Shown in pieces: positions 1 through 8,505 of a stretch of 64,000 nucleotides of DNA. The stretch is taken from positions 101,284 to 165,283 of the forward strand of contig NZ_FZOR01000016.1 in NCBI RefSeq assembly GCF_900188445.1. Direction: 5' to 3'. Under the pieces are notes generated by a model that worked only from the letters and a program-made list of their open reading frames with translations, had not been told where the DNA came from and searched no databases. The stretch is from Actinomadura meyerae (lineage in GTDB: Bacteria; Actinomycetota; Actinomycetes; Streptosporangiales; Streptosporangiaceae). Made by a program: the position numbers and the translations under genes. Numbering within the stretch: the first letter of the stretch is position 1; each line of letters begins with the position of its first letter.

Positions 1-637
1 AGTGCGCCTGTTCGGGGGTGCTCAACGCGCACGCCGGTAGTTTCACCAGGCGCAGCCGGGACGCCCAATCGCCACCGTGGGCGTCCTTGAATTGCGCATA
101 GGAGAGCCCGACTCTGACAGTTCCCGCATGCGGGGCGGATACCGCCATGACTGCCTCAGTGCGTGTGGCCTTCGCGGTCTTGCGGTCAGCCATCTCCACG
201 TGCACGCGCGGCGGCACCGCCGAGCGGGCCGTTCGCTCGCCCCTACGGGCGGCGGGTGCGCCCGCCCAGACCGGTAGCTTGCCGGCCCGCGCCCATCCGT
301 TGGAGGCCTGACCGTCCTTGCTCTTGCCTGCCCCCAGCGCCGACAAGTCCGCGGTGCCCTGGCCCGGTTCCGGCCAGACCGGAGCAGGAGGCTTGGACGT
401 GATCGGTGTGCCGGCCGTGCCCGGAAGCTTGCTCTCCCGGGCTTTGACGGCCTTGCCCTTTATCCGAGCAGTTTTCTGGGTGGCCGGACGACGGTCGGTC
501 CCGTCCTCCGAGAGTCTGGGCCGCACCGCCGCAGCCGCCTCGCCCGCCACTCCGGCAAGCAGAGCCAGGGCGAGCATGACCGCCACAGTGGCGATCAGCC
601 CATGCGCCCGGCCCAGCGCACGCAACACACCTTTCAC
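1..637 (-). CDS. Rhs-type polymorphic toxin/wall-associated protein, N-terminal part (runs off the window)
   Basis: A reading frame of 212 codons runs from a GTG at 637 to the left edge without a stop, so only the N-terminus is present. The start is preceded by a GGAG-type ribosome site, and an in-frame TAG lies about 22 codons upstream. The protein opens with a signal peptide or anchor (LIATVAVMLALALLAGVAG, then GEAAAAV), followed by a Pro/Ala/Lys-rich linker. The last visible part (VRVGLSYAQFKDAHGGDW, then SRLRLVKLPACAL) resembles the segment that precedes SpvB/Rhs repeats in secreted actinobacterial Rhs proteins. The gene follows the secreted lectin-like gene on the same strand after 130 bases, a common arrangement for such toxin loci. 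The repeats and toxin tip lie outside the window, so the Rhs call rests on the N-terminus and context. Confidence 0.6.
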   Translation of the reverse strand, partial: MKGVLRALGRAHGLIATVAVMLALALLAGVAGEAAAAVRPRLSEDGTDRRPATQKTARIKGKAVKARESKLPGTAGTPITSKPPAPVWPEPGQGTADLSALGAGKSKDGQASNGWARAGKLPVWAGAPAARRGERTARSAVPPRVHVEMADRKTAKATRTEAVMAVSAPHAGTVRVGLSYAQFKDAHGGDWASRLRLVKLPACALSTPEQAH

Positions 638-767
638 AGACGCCTCATCTCCGTCGAAGGCACCTCGGTTGCCACGGCGCTTGCTGGCCGGGCGGTTGAA
701 CAGGCTCTAATCGACTTTTGCTGACCACACACGGGATGACTTCGGCGGTACTATCGCGGTGGCTTCG

Positions 768-3700
768 TCACTGGTATTCCAACTTCCAGATCTGATGCGC
801 GGGAATCGGCTCCACGGGATTGGCTTGGAGCACCCGTGCGTCCTCTGGTGCTCCTTCGTCACGCGCATCGGCGACAAGGCCACTGTGCTTGGCGATCAGC
901 CGGTAACCGAAGTTGCCGTCGTCGGCGACGCCAACCACCTTCCACAGTTGGTGCTCCGCGCCCGGTTCGCAGGTGCCCTGCTGGACTGCGGCGTCAGGCT
1001 GGGTTTGCGCATCAGCCACTTCCAGACATCGGACCGATCCCGGGTCACCGTTCATCGTGTTGACGTTGGTAAGCATGTAGTAGCCGTCCCCGTAGTCAGA
1101 AAACTTCCATTTCTGCCAAGGACCACCATTGCATTCCCAGGGCATAACGAAGATTGCATCAGCAGTGGAACCGCCTGCGACGTCCATACATTTCGACTGG
1201 TCAGTTTGCTCATTTGTGACGAGCAGTCGATGGGTGATTCCATCGAGGTGGTGACGCTTCAGAGCAGTGATGCTCCACAACTGCTCTTCGACTATCGGGT
1301 CCGTACAGGACCACTGCGAAACATTAGTCCCAGGCGCTGGTGAGGCGCTGTCGACCGCCAGGCACTTGTCACTTCGCCGAGATTTAAGCCAGTACCCGCC
1401 GGCCTTCTTCTCCGGCTTCCATTGCTGGCCCGTACTGCCGTTGCACTCGTACTGCCAGACGTTGCGCCCATCCGCGGTGCCCGAACCGTCCGTGCCGTCC
1501 ACATCTAGACACTTGCCGCTGTTGGGACTGGTCAGCGTGTAGTAGCCGTCACCGACATCCGTGAACTGCCAGTCTTGCGCCGGGTGTGCATTGCAGTTCC
1601 ACTGCTGCACGTTCGTACCGTTCTCCATTCCGGCGCCGACGACGTCCAAGCAATGGCCGGAGTTCACGTTCACCAGACGCAGCGTCTTCCCAGCAAATTC
1701 GTGATCCTGAACCGATTCGGCGTAGATCACCTTCAAGACCGACTCGTCGGGGTGCGCCAGCGGCCACAACTGCGAATCGTCAATCCAACCGTTCCAGAAC
1801 GCGCTCTTGCTGGAACCATTCACCGTCGCACCGACAAGCAGAGCGCCCGCACCCGGCGCTGGCGTCCACGTTGAGGAAGCCGTTTTCATCTCTGGCGGCA
1901 TCACTCGTTTGGTCGAGCAAATCCAGGGTGCGTCGGGATCACATACCTTGCTCTCCCCCTCGGCCTGAGTGCGCAGCCAGACCTCCTGCTTGACAGGATC
2001 GTAACCACCCATCAAGGAAACCCAGTGAGCACTCCACGGCTGCCCGTCCCCTGCCTCGGGCATGTCGCGAGTGACAGCAGTCAGGACGGCGCCGTCGGCC
2101 GCGCGATGCCGGAACGTCCATTTGCCGCTGAGCCATCCGAGTTCAAAGGCCGTCCCATCTGCAGCAGCCTGACTGACCGCGATCTGATCGCCCTGGACGG
2201 AGGCGAGCTTCAGCCACATGGAGAACATGAACCGCTGGCTGGTGTCCACCAGCGTGACCGCATTCCCTTCCGGATCAGTCCATGGCTTGACCTCACCGAA
2301 CTGCGTTGAGCCGTTGAGGCGGACCGCGCGGTCGGTGGGGGAACCGGCACCGAGATTGCCCGCCTCGCCGAAGACCGGGCTGCCGCTGAAGACCAGATCG
2401 GCGTTCGGGTTGACCGCTCCGCTCGGCCCGACGGCATGGGCAGTGTCACCGCTGGGCTCATCCATCGACCAGGCCGCGTCCCGCGGCGGCTGCGTTACGC
2501 CGAACTCGTACTTCTTCGTCGGGCTGTAGTTTCCGGCCCGGTCGTAGGCCGTCACTTCAACCCATTGCGGCCCGAACCGCTTCGGTATCCACGAAATGTT
2601 CGCCGATTCGCCCGCAGCAACCGTTTTCGTCCCCGCGGTCCCGTCGGTGAATTTGTAGTCGAACTTCACTACATCGCCGGAACCGCCGGGCGCGAAGGTG
2701 AAGTTGCCGGGGACATACTTGCGTGCGGCCGCGTCATAGCCCGATGTCACACCGGCCGGGTATTCGGGCGATGACACTTCGGGTGCATTTGGTCTGCGAG
2801 CGTCCACCGTGTACTCACACCATGCCGACCAAGGCCCGTACAAGTTGGTGTCATCCATCCCGCGCACGCGCCACATCCAGCTCGTGCCGCCATCAGCGGT
2901 CGCCGGGAAGTCATCACCCTTGACGGTGGTCAGCGACGTGTGCAGGTAGCCGTCGGCGCCGGCGTGCTGGAACGCACCGCCTGAAGGCACGTACCGCTTC
3001 CAACTCTCTGCGGGCTTCCCTAGGGGCGCCAACTCGTACTCGGCCGCCAGCAGTTGTCCCTGGGCGCCACCCTCGTTGTCACCGTCATAGTCAGTGATCA
3101 TCGCGTTGGCGGTCCGGTCTCTGGAGACGCCCATCCACGGGCGGCCGCTACCGCGCACGCACGCATACTTGGCCGTCCCACCGTTCCTCATGTGGACGTC
3201 CTTGGCCGGCATCGGGTACCGGGAGAACTTCACGACCATCCTGGGATCGACATCCATCACCTTCCAGGTGTGGGTGTCGTTGTAATCCGCGTCCGGAAAC
3301 AGCCCGAGCGTGAAAATATCCCACTTGTGGTCAGTCGCCCACTGGAGAAGACGAGGCAGGTTACCTCCGCTGAACTTCACGTCGTTGGACGTTCCCGCGT
3401 CACCGCAGTCCGGGCGTCCCACCTTTACTGCTGCGGCTTGAAGGAAGCTGCTACTCCAGCCCGATCCCTCAGGGATGAAGGCCCCCGGACGCTCGTCCCA
3501 CGTCATACCTGAACTGATGTGCGTGGTGTTGTACAGCCTCACATCGCGGGAGACACAGGACCATGCATGGAGGGTGTCGAAGGTGATGTCAACCGAGTTG
3601 ACCTTCACCTGGACGTTTCCGGACCACTGGTGGAGCGCCGATGCGTCCATCCGGATGTAGGACCGCTTGTCGGTGCCATCCTCGATCTCGCGGCCAGTCG

Positions 3701-4715
3701 GCAAGCGGTCCGGCTTCCAGTAGGCCGAGTTCGGCCACGTGCGGTCGACATACGCCCAACCCGCCTCCTGGCTGCCGTATCCATCACCGTTGTCTTCACG
3801 GCCCGCGTTCCACGTCTGCCAAGACGGGTCGAGAACGATGGGGAACTTGGTCTCTGGGCCGGTCAGCAGTCCAGGATCAGGGGTCAAGGTGAGAACACCA
3901 CCCCCCACCTCAACCGACATCGGAGCCGCACTGGCCTTAGGGGCCGGCCCGGCCGCAATCTCCTCCGTGCTCGTGGGCACTGCGGGCGCCTCGGCCGGAG
4001 CTGTCTGCCCCTCCCACATCAGCGGTTCCGGCGCGCTGAAGAGCTCGTTGCCGGCTTCGTCCACAGCCGCCAGGCGACTACCGGAAAGCTCCTTCAGTTG
4101 CAGCCCAGAAGTACGCACACCGAACTCGATCTTCGCCAACGCGGGATCAGCCGCCGCCTCCGGCGTCTTCACCACCACGTAGTGGGACCACCCGGTCGGC
4201 ATCGACCGCACCACCAGATCCACGCCAACACCGCCACCGTCAACGAAAGTAGCGCTCGGGCCATCCAACTGAGGAACCGGCAGCACGGCCCCTGGCCAAG
4301 TCAGTGTCAGGCTCTTGCCGTCCTTGGTCATCGTGGCCAGCACATCATCGCCGCCGGCGCCGAAGGTCACACCGTTGACCGACATCCGTGACGCGTACTT
4401 GCCATCAGCCGTGCGCTCCAGCGTCAGGTCAGCCTCATGGAACACACCATCCCGCTCCACCCGGACTGGGACCGGCGCCGTCTCCAGCGAGAACTGACCG
4501 TCGGGCCACGCGGTCAACTTCTTGGTTTCCGACGTCCGACCCGCGACTTCGACCGGACTTCCCGTCTCCTTGGCCTTCGCCACCGCAGCGTCCAGGGTCG
4601 TCGACTCGGACGGACTCGTCTCAGCCGCATTCACCGAGGTCACGGGCGTTGACAGCAATGATGCGACCAGCACCAATGGCATCAATCCGGCGAGCCATCG
4701 GGTGCGTCGACACAT
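768..4715 (-). CDS. Secreted multidomain surface protein: DNRLRE-like, LamG-like and two ricin-B lectin domains
   Basis: From the ATG at 4715 the product is about 1315 residues. The frame stays open to a TTG at 4892, but the ATG is preferred because a clean signal peptide follows (RWLAGLMPLVLVASLLSTP, cleavage near VNA-A). Domains in order: a beta-rich N-terminal region; a DNRLRE-like module at about 310-510 (SYIRMDAS, SSGMTWDERPG); fibronectin-like segments at about 560-740; a LamG/concanavalin-like domain at about 745-985 (AVRLNGSTQFGEV, FSMWLKL); then two ricin-type beta-trefoils at about 1012-1155 and 1165-1315 with repeated C-L-D-V and Q-x-W motifs (NVQQWNC, QQWKP, HQIWKLEY). The family is exported and probably binds carbohydrate or cell wall. 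It lies directly upstream of the Rhs-type gene, which suggests a delivery or surface partner. No catalytic domain was recognised. Confidence 0.75.
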   Translation of the reverse strand: MCRRTRWLAGLMPLVLVASLLSTPVTSVNAAETSPSESTTLDAAVAKAKETGSPVEVAGRTSETKKLTAWPDGQFSLETAPVPVRVERDGVFHEADLTLERTADGKYASRMSVNGVTFGAGGDDVLATMTKDGKSLTLTWPGAVLPVPQLDGPSATFVDGGGVGVDLVVRSMPTGWSHYVVVKTPEAAADPALAKIEFGVRTSGLQLKELSGSRLAAVDEAGNELFSAPEPLMWEGQTAPAEAPAVPTSTEEIAAGPAPKASAAPMSVEVGGGVLTLTPDPGLLTGPETKFPIVLDPSWQTWNAGREDNGDGYGSQEAGWAYVDRTWPNSAYWKPDRLPTGREIEDGTDKRSYIRMDASALHQWSGNVQVKVNSVDITFDTLHAWSCVSRDVRLYNTTHISSGMTWDERPGAFIPEGSGWSSSFLQAAAVKVGRPDCGDAGTSNDVKFSGGNLPRLLQWATDHKWDIFTLGLFPDADYNDTHTWKVMDVDPRMVVKFSRYPMPAKDVHMRNGGTAKYACVRGSGRPWMGVSRDRTANAMITDYDGDNEGGAQGQLLAAEYELAPLGKPAESWKRYVPSGGAFQHAGADGYLHTSLTTVKGDDFPATADGGTSWMWRVRGMDDTNLYGPWSAWCEYTVDARRPNAPEVSSPEYPAGVTSGYDAAARKYVPGNFTFAPGGSGDVVKFDYKFTDGTAGTKTVAAGESANISWIPKRFGPQWVEVTAYDRAGNYSPTKKYEFGVTQPPRDAAWSMDEPSGDTAHAVGPSGAVNPNADLVFSGSPVFGEAGNLGAGSPTDRAVRLNGSTQFGEVKPWTDPEGNAVTLVDTSQRFMFSMWLKLASVQGDQIAVSQAAADGTAFELGWLSGKWTFRHRAADGAVLTAVTRDMPEAGDGQPWSAHWVSLMGGYDPVKQEVWLRTQAEGESKVCDPDAPWICSTKRVMPPEMKTASSTWTPAPGAGALLVGATVNGSSKSAFWNGWIDDSQLWPLAHPDESVLKVIYAESVQDHEFAGKTLRLVNVNSGHCLDVVGAGMENGTNVQQWNCNAHPAQDWQFTDVGDGYYTLTSPNSGKCLDVDGTDGSGTADGRNVWQYECNGSTGQQWKPEKKAGGYWLKSRRSDKCLAVDSASPAPGTNVSQWSCTDPIVEEQLWSITALKRHHLDGITHRLLVTNEQTDQSKCMDVAGGSTADAIFVMPWECNGGPWQKWKFSDYGDGYYMLTNVNTMNGDPGSVRCLEVADAQTQPDAAVQQGTCEPGAEHQLWKVVGVADDGNFGYRLIAKHSGLVADARDEGAPEDARVLQANPVEPIPAHQIWKLEYQ

Positions 4716-4858
4716 TCTGTCAACAACTGATGACCGGAAGAACGAACCCCGAGCAGCACGGACATGCACGATGACCTCGCAGGATAAAGCCCGAGTAAAG
4801 CCCGCTAAACATAAGCTGAAGATCAGCAGACTTGGAAGAAGATCGACTGAGGCAAGTT

Positions 4859-4874
4859 TGTGACCTATGTCACA
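4859..4874. promoter_or_regulatory. CRP-like binding site
   Basis: A perfect inverted repeat TGTGA-N6-TCACA (TGTGACCTATGTCACA) matches the CRP/Fnr-family consensus. It lies 144 bases upstream of the preferred ATG of the surface-protein gene. On the minus strand a TTGACG hexamer starts about 10 bases upstream of it, so the site would overlap the promoter. The match is seen directly; regulation by a Crp-family protein is inferred. Confidence 0.55.
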
Positions 4875-4914
4875 CTCACACTCGTCAACCAATTGTCTAC
4901 TTCAAGCGTCTAGC

Positions 4915-4931
4915 GGCTGATGTCATCAGCC
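4915..4931. promoter_or_regulatory. 17-bp perfect palindrome in the intergenic region
   Basis: GGCTGATG-T-CATCAGCC is a perfect 8-bp inverted repeat with a single central base. It sits between the divergent surface-protein gene and the small membrane-protein gene, 40 bases from the CRP-like site. It could be an operator for either gene; no T-run follows that would make it a convincing terminator. The remainder of 4716-5043 shows no gene, only presumed leader and promoter sequence. Confidence 0.4.
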
Positions 4932-5043
4932 TTTGACATTCGGAAGGGCTACTGCCAATAAGACGACTGCATCAGCCCATTGTTAGGCACAGTTCACTGC
5001 TAACCTGACGACCCGTTCTTCCATGACCTCACAAGGTGACAAC

Positions 5044-5253
5044 ATGACCGATCGGACCGATCGCCGAACTGCTGGCTACCGAATGCTCCGCGACTGGATC
5101 GCAGCCTTCGCGACTGCCTTCCTAGCCGCGTTGGCGGCTCGTATCGTGTTGGGCGGAGAGACAGGATCGATCGGTAACGTAATGGTTTTCTCAGCGCTGC
5201 TCGCTACTGTCCTGGTCGGCGTCCGTATCTTCCAGCACCGATATAGGCGCTGA
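5044..5253 (+). CDS. Small predicted membrane protein (69 aa)
   Basis: The ATG at 5044 has a good ribosome site (AAGGTGA, seven bases upstream), which favours it over an ATG at 5023. The product has a charged N-terminus (TDRTDRRTAGYRM), then two hydrophobic stretches (AAFATAFLAALAARIVL and VMVFSALLATVLVGVRI) separated by a short Gly-rich turn, and a basic tail. It therefore looks like a two-helix membrane protein with both ends inside. No family was recognised. It stands alone between the surface-protein locus and a stretch of degraded genes, so it may belong to the same accessory region. Confidence 0.5.
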   Translation: MTDRTDRRTAGYRMLRDWIAAFATAFLAALAARIVLGGETGSIGNVMVFSALLATVLVGVRIFQHRYRR

Positions 5254-5299
5254 GGACTGACCGTACGCCGAACTTGCGAGAATTTTGCCCGCACAGGTC

Positions 5300-5583
5300 A
5301 ACGACGGATTGTCAGAGGCAGCAGTTGGAGCGGCGAGAATGAGACGCTTCGATAGATCTTCTGCCAGCAGCACGCACAAGGCGTCATCGCAAACGACTTG
5401 CCCTCTGATACCAGTGCGCGATGAAGTTTCCGAGCAATCGTACGGTCCAGCAGGTCAACCATGATCCGGGTCTTGTTGCGACCTTGGCCGGGGAAGTCTT
5501 CCGACTGCGACTCCGACTTGTTCTTGCCCTCGTAAGGGGTGATGACGGCCGAAGCCGCGGCTCCTAACTTAGCAACGATGGCC
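5300..5583 (-). pseudogene. Unidentified ORF remnant without a start codon
   Basis: A minus-strand frame is open from a TAG just upstream of 5583 and has no plausible start. It reads IVAKLGAAASAVITPYEGK, then NKSESQSEDFPGQG and KTRIMVDLLDRTIARKLHRA. The KTRIMVDL...RKLHRAL part faintly resembles small ribbon-helix-helix DNA-binding proteins, but this is weak. The lack of a start, the abrupt change of character near the end and the neighbouring remnants suggest decayed coding DNA. Confidence 0.25.
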
Positions 5584-5737
5584 TACAGAGCCCGCGAGGT
5601 GATGTTGTGGTGGCCGGGTCTGCGCCAGAGCCTTATCGCCGATCCGATCTTCGATCACGAAGGATTGATGGCCTAATTCAGTGTCGCGTGTGGCGATCAT
5701 GCTGGTCGTGGGTGGCGTCGCTTTTGCCGGGGGCCGC

Positions 5738-5945
5738 TTATGCGGGCGGGGAGAATGGAGGGCCGGTGTGGACCAGGGCGAGGAGGCGGCCGAGGAGGCG
5801 AGGGTCTGTGGAGCTTTGCTCGCTGGCCCGAGGCGATGGCGTTGGCGAGCTTGAGCAGATCGGCGATGTCGAGCTCCGCCGGTGCGTTGCCCTCGTGCTG
5901 GGCGCGGGTGAGGAGCATGCCCCCGGTGATCAGGATCGCTTCGCG
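5738..5945 (-). pseudogene. TetR-family regulator, C-terminal remnant with frameshift
   Basis: The minus strand encodes LLTRAQHEGNAPAELDIADL followed by LKLANAIASG, the pattern of the last helices of TetR-family ligand domains. After about 40 codons the homology continues in another frame as DPRLLGRLLALVHTG and ends at a TAA at 5740-5738, implying a frameshift near 5810. The N-terminal helix-turn-helix is missing; the fragment begins at 5945 where the adjacent oxidoreductase remnant takes over. A TetR gene next to an F420-dependent oxidoreductase is a common actinobacterial pairing, so both remnants may derive from one old locus. Confidence 0.5.
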
Positions 5946-5984
5946 TGTCCTGCAGGGGGGAGTGCCTTCGAGCACGGGCTGACC

Positions 5985-6668
5985 AGTGTGTGGGCGGCGC
6001 AGGCCTTCGGCTGGGACGCCCTGACCGCCCTGCCCCTGGCCGGCACCGCAGCGCCCGGGATCGAGTTGGGGACGGCGGTGGTGCCCGTCCCGCAACCCAC
6101 CCCCTTGTCCTGGCCGGTCAAGCCCTGAGCGTCCAGGCGGCGACCGGCAACCGGCTCATCCTGGGCCTCGGGGCGGGCATCTCGATGATGGTCACCGGCA
6201 TGTACGGTCTTCCGGCCGGTCGTCCTGCCACGAGGATGCGTGAGTACCTGTCGGTCCTGCGTCCCCTCCTGTGCGGGGAGGCGGTCTCTCATCAGAGTGA
6301 GACGCTCACGGCCGTGGGTCAGGTGAGCGTTCCGGGGACGACGCCGCCGCCGATATTGCTGGCCGCCCTGGCCCCCGCGATGCTGCGCTTGGCCGGCGAA
6401 CTCGCCGACGGCACCGTGACCTGGATGACCGGCCCCCGAACCTTGGCCGACCACATCGTTCCCTCGATAACCAGGGCCGCCCAGGCCGCGGGGCGCCCCG
6501 CTCCGCGGGTGGTCGCCGGGCTGCTGGTCAGCGTGACGGCCGACGCATCCGGCGTCCGTGACCGGGCCGCCGAACAGTTCGGCCTGGCCGGACACGTCCC
6601 CGAATATCGGGCAGTGCTGGACCGCGAGCAGGTCACTGGTCCGCAGGATGTCGTCATCGCCGGGGAAT
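5985..6668 (+). pseudogene. LLM-class F420-dependent oxidoreductase, truncated at both ends and frameshifted
   Basis: The homology starts as SVWAAQAFGWDALTALPLAG and IELGTAVVP in one frame. Near 6095-6100, in a C-rich run, it continues in the next frame as HPLVLAGQALSVQAATG, then TRMREYLSVLRPLL, LAALAPAMLRLAGELADG and TVTWMTGPRTL. These blocks match luciferase-like F420-dependent oxidoreductases. The first roughly 25 residues and the last roughly 40 are absent; the 3' end meets an IS21 fragment at about 6667. Full-length members of this family are about 280-300 residues. With two truncations and a frameshift the gene cannot be functional. Confidence 0.7.
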
Positions 6669-6783
6669 GCTTGCGCGGCACGTCCAGGTCCGCCCACAAC
6701 ATCTGATCGATCACCGGCTTGAACGGAAGCACCGTCCAACGATGCACCCCGTACTTGCGCCGCACCTCACGGGTCGGTGGGGC
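6667..6783 (-). mobile_element. IS21-family transposase (IstA) fragment
   Basis: The minus strand reads REVRRKYGVHRWTV, then PFKPVIDQMLWADLDVPRKH. This matches the N-terminal helix-turn-helix and following helix of IstA transposases (typically VHRRTVR, a basic stretch, then KPVIDxxLxADLxAPRKQRHT). About 20 residues between the two blocks are missing, and the homology stops at the border with the oxidoreductase remnant. No terminal inverted repeat, istB gene or target duplication is visible, so this is a scar and not an intact element. Confidence 0.6.
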
Positions 6784-6829
6784 CACGGCTCGTTCTTGGA
6801 ATCAGGCTGTTCCAGGTGCGGGTGGAGTG

Positions 6830-7477
6830 TTAGTGGGCGAGGTTGACCTGTGTTCTGTGGTGGTCGCCTTTGTCGATCAGGTCGACGAAACCTAGGGCGT
6901 AGTCGGCGGCGGAGATCGCGCCGCCGTCATCGGGCTGGACCGCGACGTCGTCGCCGAGGCGGTAGCGGCCGAGTGGTTCGGCGGGCATGTGCGCGCCGAA
7001 CCTGAGCGCCGGGCTCACGAAGACCCAGTCGAGGGTCGCGGGCGTGGCCGGGAGGTCCTCGATGATGAGCGCCGCACCCGCGCGGATCTCGCCGTGGAGC
7101 TCTTCGGGAACGCGGCTGAGGTCGGTGACGAATCGATCCGCCCCAGGCGCGGGACGCAGTGATGAGTAGCCCCCGACGACGAACAGGCGCGCGCCTGCGG
7201 CGTCGGCCAGACGCGCGACGGTCCTGTAGACGTCGCGGAAGGTGCCGGTCAGCGGGCCGCGTGGGGCGAGTGCGGCCACTACGACATCCGAGCCCTCGAT
7301 GGCTGCGGCGAGCGTTGCTTCGTCGGAGGCGTCGCCTTGGACATAGGTCACGTCAGGGATCGGCGCGGCGGGGCCTGAGCGGCTCAGTGCGGTGACCTGG
7401 TGGCCGCGAGCGGCTGCCTCCGCAGCGATGGCCGAACCGGCATAGCCGGTGCCTCCGAGAACGGTAATGCGAGACAT
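6830..7477 (-). CDS. NAD(P)-binding NmrA/SDR-like oxidoreductase
   Basis: The 215-residue product starts with a Rossmann dinucleotide motif (ITVLGGTGYAGSAIAAEAA, GxxGxxG type) and has the short atypical-SDR layout: VTYVQGDASDEATLAAAI, then DVVVAALAPRGP, then a strand LFVVGGYSSLRP. It lacks the YxxxK pair of classical dehydrogenases, so catalysis is uncertain; such proteins often act as NADPH sensors or flavin/quinone reductase-like enzymes. It is transcribed divergently from the HxlR regulator gene with 87 bases between the starts, an arrangement typical of an HxlR target. The ATG at 7477 immediately precedes the Rossmann strand, so the start is secure. Confidence 0.8.
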   Translation of the reverse strand: MSRITVLGGTGYAGSAIAAEAAARGHQVTALSRSGPAAPIPDVTYVQGDASDEATLAAAIEGSDVVVAALAPRGPLTGTFRDVYRTVARLADAAGARLFVVGGYSSLRPAPGADRFVTDLSRVPEELHGEIRAGAALIIEDLPATPATLDWVFVSPALRFGAHMPAEPLGRYRLGDDVAVQPDDGGAISAADYALGFVDLIDKGDHHRTQVNLAH

Positions 7478-7520
7478 GAGGTGCCCTTCTCCGGGACGGG
7501 TGGCGCCGAACGGGCGCAGT

Positions 7521-7573
7521 GGTTACCATACGAGCCCAACTCTCCATCGGGAAGAAGGCACTTTGTGGTAACC
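7521..7573. promoter_or_regulatory. Inverted repeat between the divergent reductase and HxlR genes
   Basis: GGTTACCA at 7521-7528 and its exact reverse complement TGGTAACC at 7566-7573 flank the start of the HxlR gene (GTG at 7565). The 37-base separation would allow two protein dimers or looping. This is a candidate HxlR operator controlling both genes. Confidence 0.4.
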
Positions 7574-7981
7574 ACCCCGGACGAGCCGGTGCTCCGCGGC
7601 AGCCCCTACCGCGCGGACTGCCCGACCCGCCGCATCCTGGATCGCATCGGCGACCGCTGGACCGTGCTCATCGTGGGCGCCCTCTGGGACGGCACCGCCC
7701 GTTTCTCGGAGCTGCGCCGACGCATCGAGGGCATCTCCCAGAAGATGCTCACCCAGACCCTCCGCGGGCTCGAACGGGACGGGCTCGTGCACCGCACCGT
7801 CCACCCCGAAGTACCGGTCCGCGTTGAGTACTCCCTCACCGAGGCGGGCCGCACCCTGCGCGAGCCGCTGCGCGCGCTGGAGGAATGGGCGATCGCTTAC
7901 CTTGACGACTGGTCGGCGGCGCAGGAAGCGTACGACCGCGCGAATCGGCCTTCTTCCGACTCCGGGGATCGCGACAAGTAA
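7565..7981 (+). CDS. HxlR-family transcriptional regulator
   Basis: The GTG at 7565 follows a GAAGG ribosome site, giving 138 residues, normal for the family. The winged-helix core is clear: CPTRRILDRIGDRWTVLIVG, then RFSELRRRIEGISQKMLTQT, LRGLERDGLVHRTV and VRVEYSLTEAGRTL. One Cys (in RADCPTRR) lies at the position used for redox sensing in HypR/QorR-type members. It is divergent from an NADPH-binding oxidoreductase, so it probably represses or activates that gene in response to reactive electrophiles or quinones. The assignment to the family is firm; the signal is inferred. Confidence 0.85.
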   Translation: MVTTPDEPVLRGSPYRADCPTRRILDRIGDRWTVLIVGALWDGTARFSELRRRIEGISQKMLTQTLRGLERDGLVHRTVHPEVPVRVEYSLTEAGRTLREPLRALEEWAIAYLDDWSAAQEAYDRANRPSSDSGDRDK

Positions 7982-8055
7982 CGCCCCGATATCGGAGCTG
8001 CTTACCGCTGACGGGCGTAACTCAGTCGTGTCGTCGCGGCGAGACGGTGGCTACT

Positions 8056-8505
8056 TCATGTGGTTGGGCGCCATCGGAACCAGTAGTTCACGGACTCGGC
8101 CTCGTCAGGGTCTCTGGCGACGAAACGCATTTCGCGCTTCATCCGGCGCGCATTGTCAGGTGCTTGCCGGTGTGGTGCGAGTAGGGCGTCCAGCTCGTCG
8201 TAGCGGGCGTTGCCTCCATGGCCGGGGTGGGTCTCGGGCCCTACCTCCCCTGCCCGGTAGCGCTCGCTCCACTTGACGAAAATCTCGGACTGCTCGCGCT
8301 CCCACTCCAGCGCTTCAGTGCTCGCAGGCCAGACCTCGTACTCGTCGTCTTCGTGGTAACGCTCGTAGTGGTGGCCCTTGAAGTAGTGGGGCCGGCCGTC
8401 GATATCGGCGACGCCGACGCGCGGGCCGTCGTACCAGTCCAGCTCGACGTGCGCGCGCTCGAATCCGTCCGCGATCAGCTGCGCTTCGTCCCAGATCTCA
8501 GCCAC
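8056..8505 (-). CDS. Conserved hypothetical protein, rich in aromatic and acidic residues
   Basis: The 149-residue product (GTG at 8505, weak ribosome site) is soluble with no signal peptide. It contains WDEAQLIADGFERAHVELDW, GRPHYFKGHHYERYHEDDEY, and a C-terminal DEAESVNYWFRW. The charged, aromatic composition and even codon use look like a genuine gene, but I cannot name a family. It stands alone between the HxlR and MerR genes, with a 74-base gap to the convergent HxlR gene. Confidence 0.6.
   Translation of the reverse strand: MAEIWDEAQLIADGFERAHVELDWYDGPRVGVADIDGRPHYFKGHHYERYHEDDEYEVWPASTEALEWEREQSEIFVKWSERYRAGEVGPETHPGHGGNARYDELDALLAPHRQAPDNARRMKREMRFVARDPDEAESVNYWFRWRPTT

Noticed and set aside
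77..710. Plus-strand small ORFs at the left edge
   Set aside because: They are antisense to the minus-strand Rhs-type N-terminus, which has a ribosome site and a signal peptide.
5607..6128. A 173-codon plus-strand ORF as an intact gene
   Set aside because: Only its last 47 codons are homologous to the F420 oxidoreductase; the rest is antisense to the TetR remnant.
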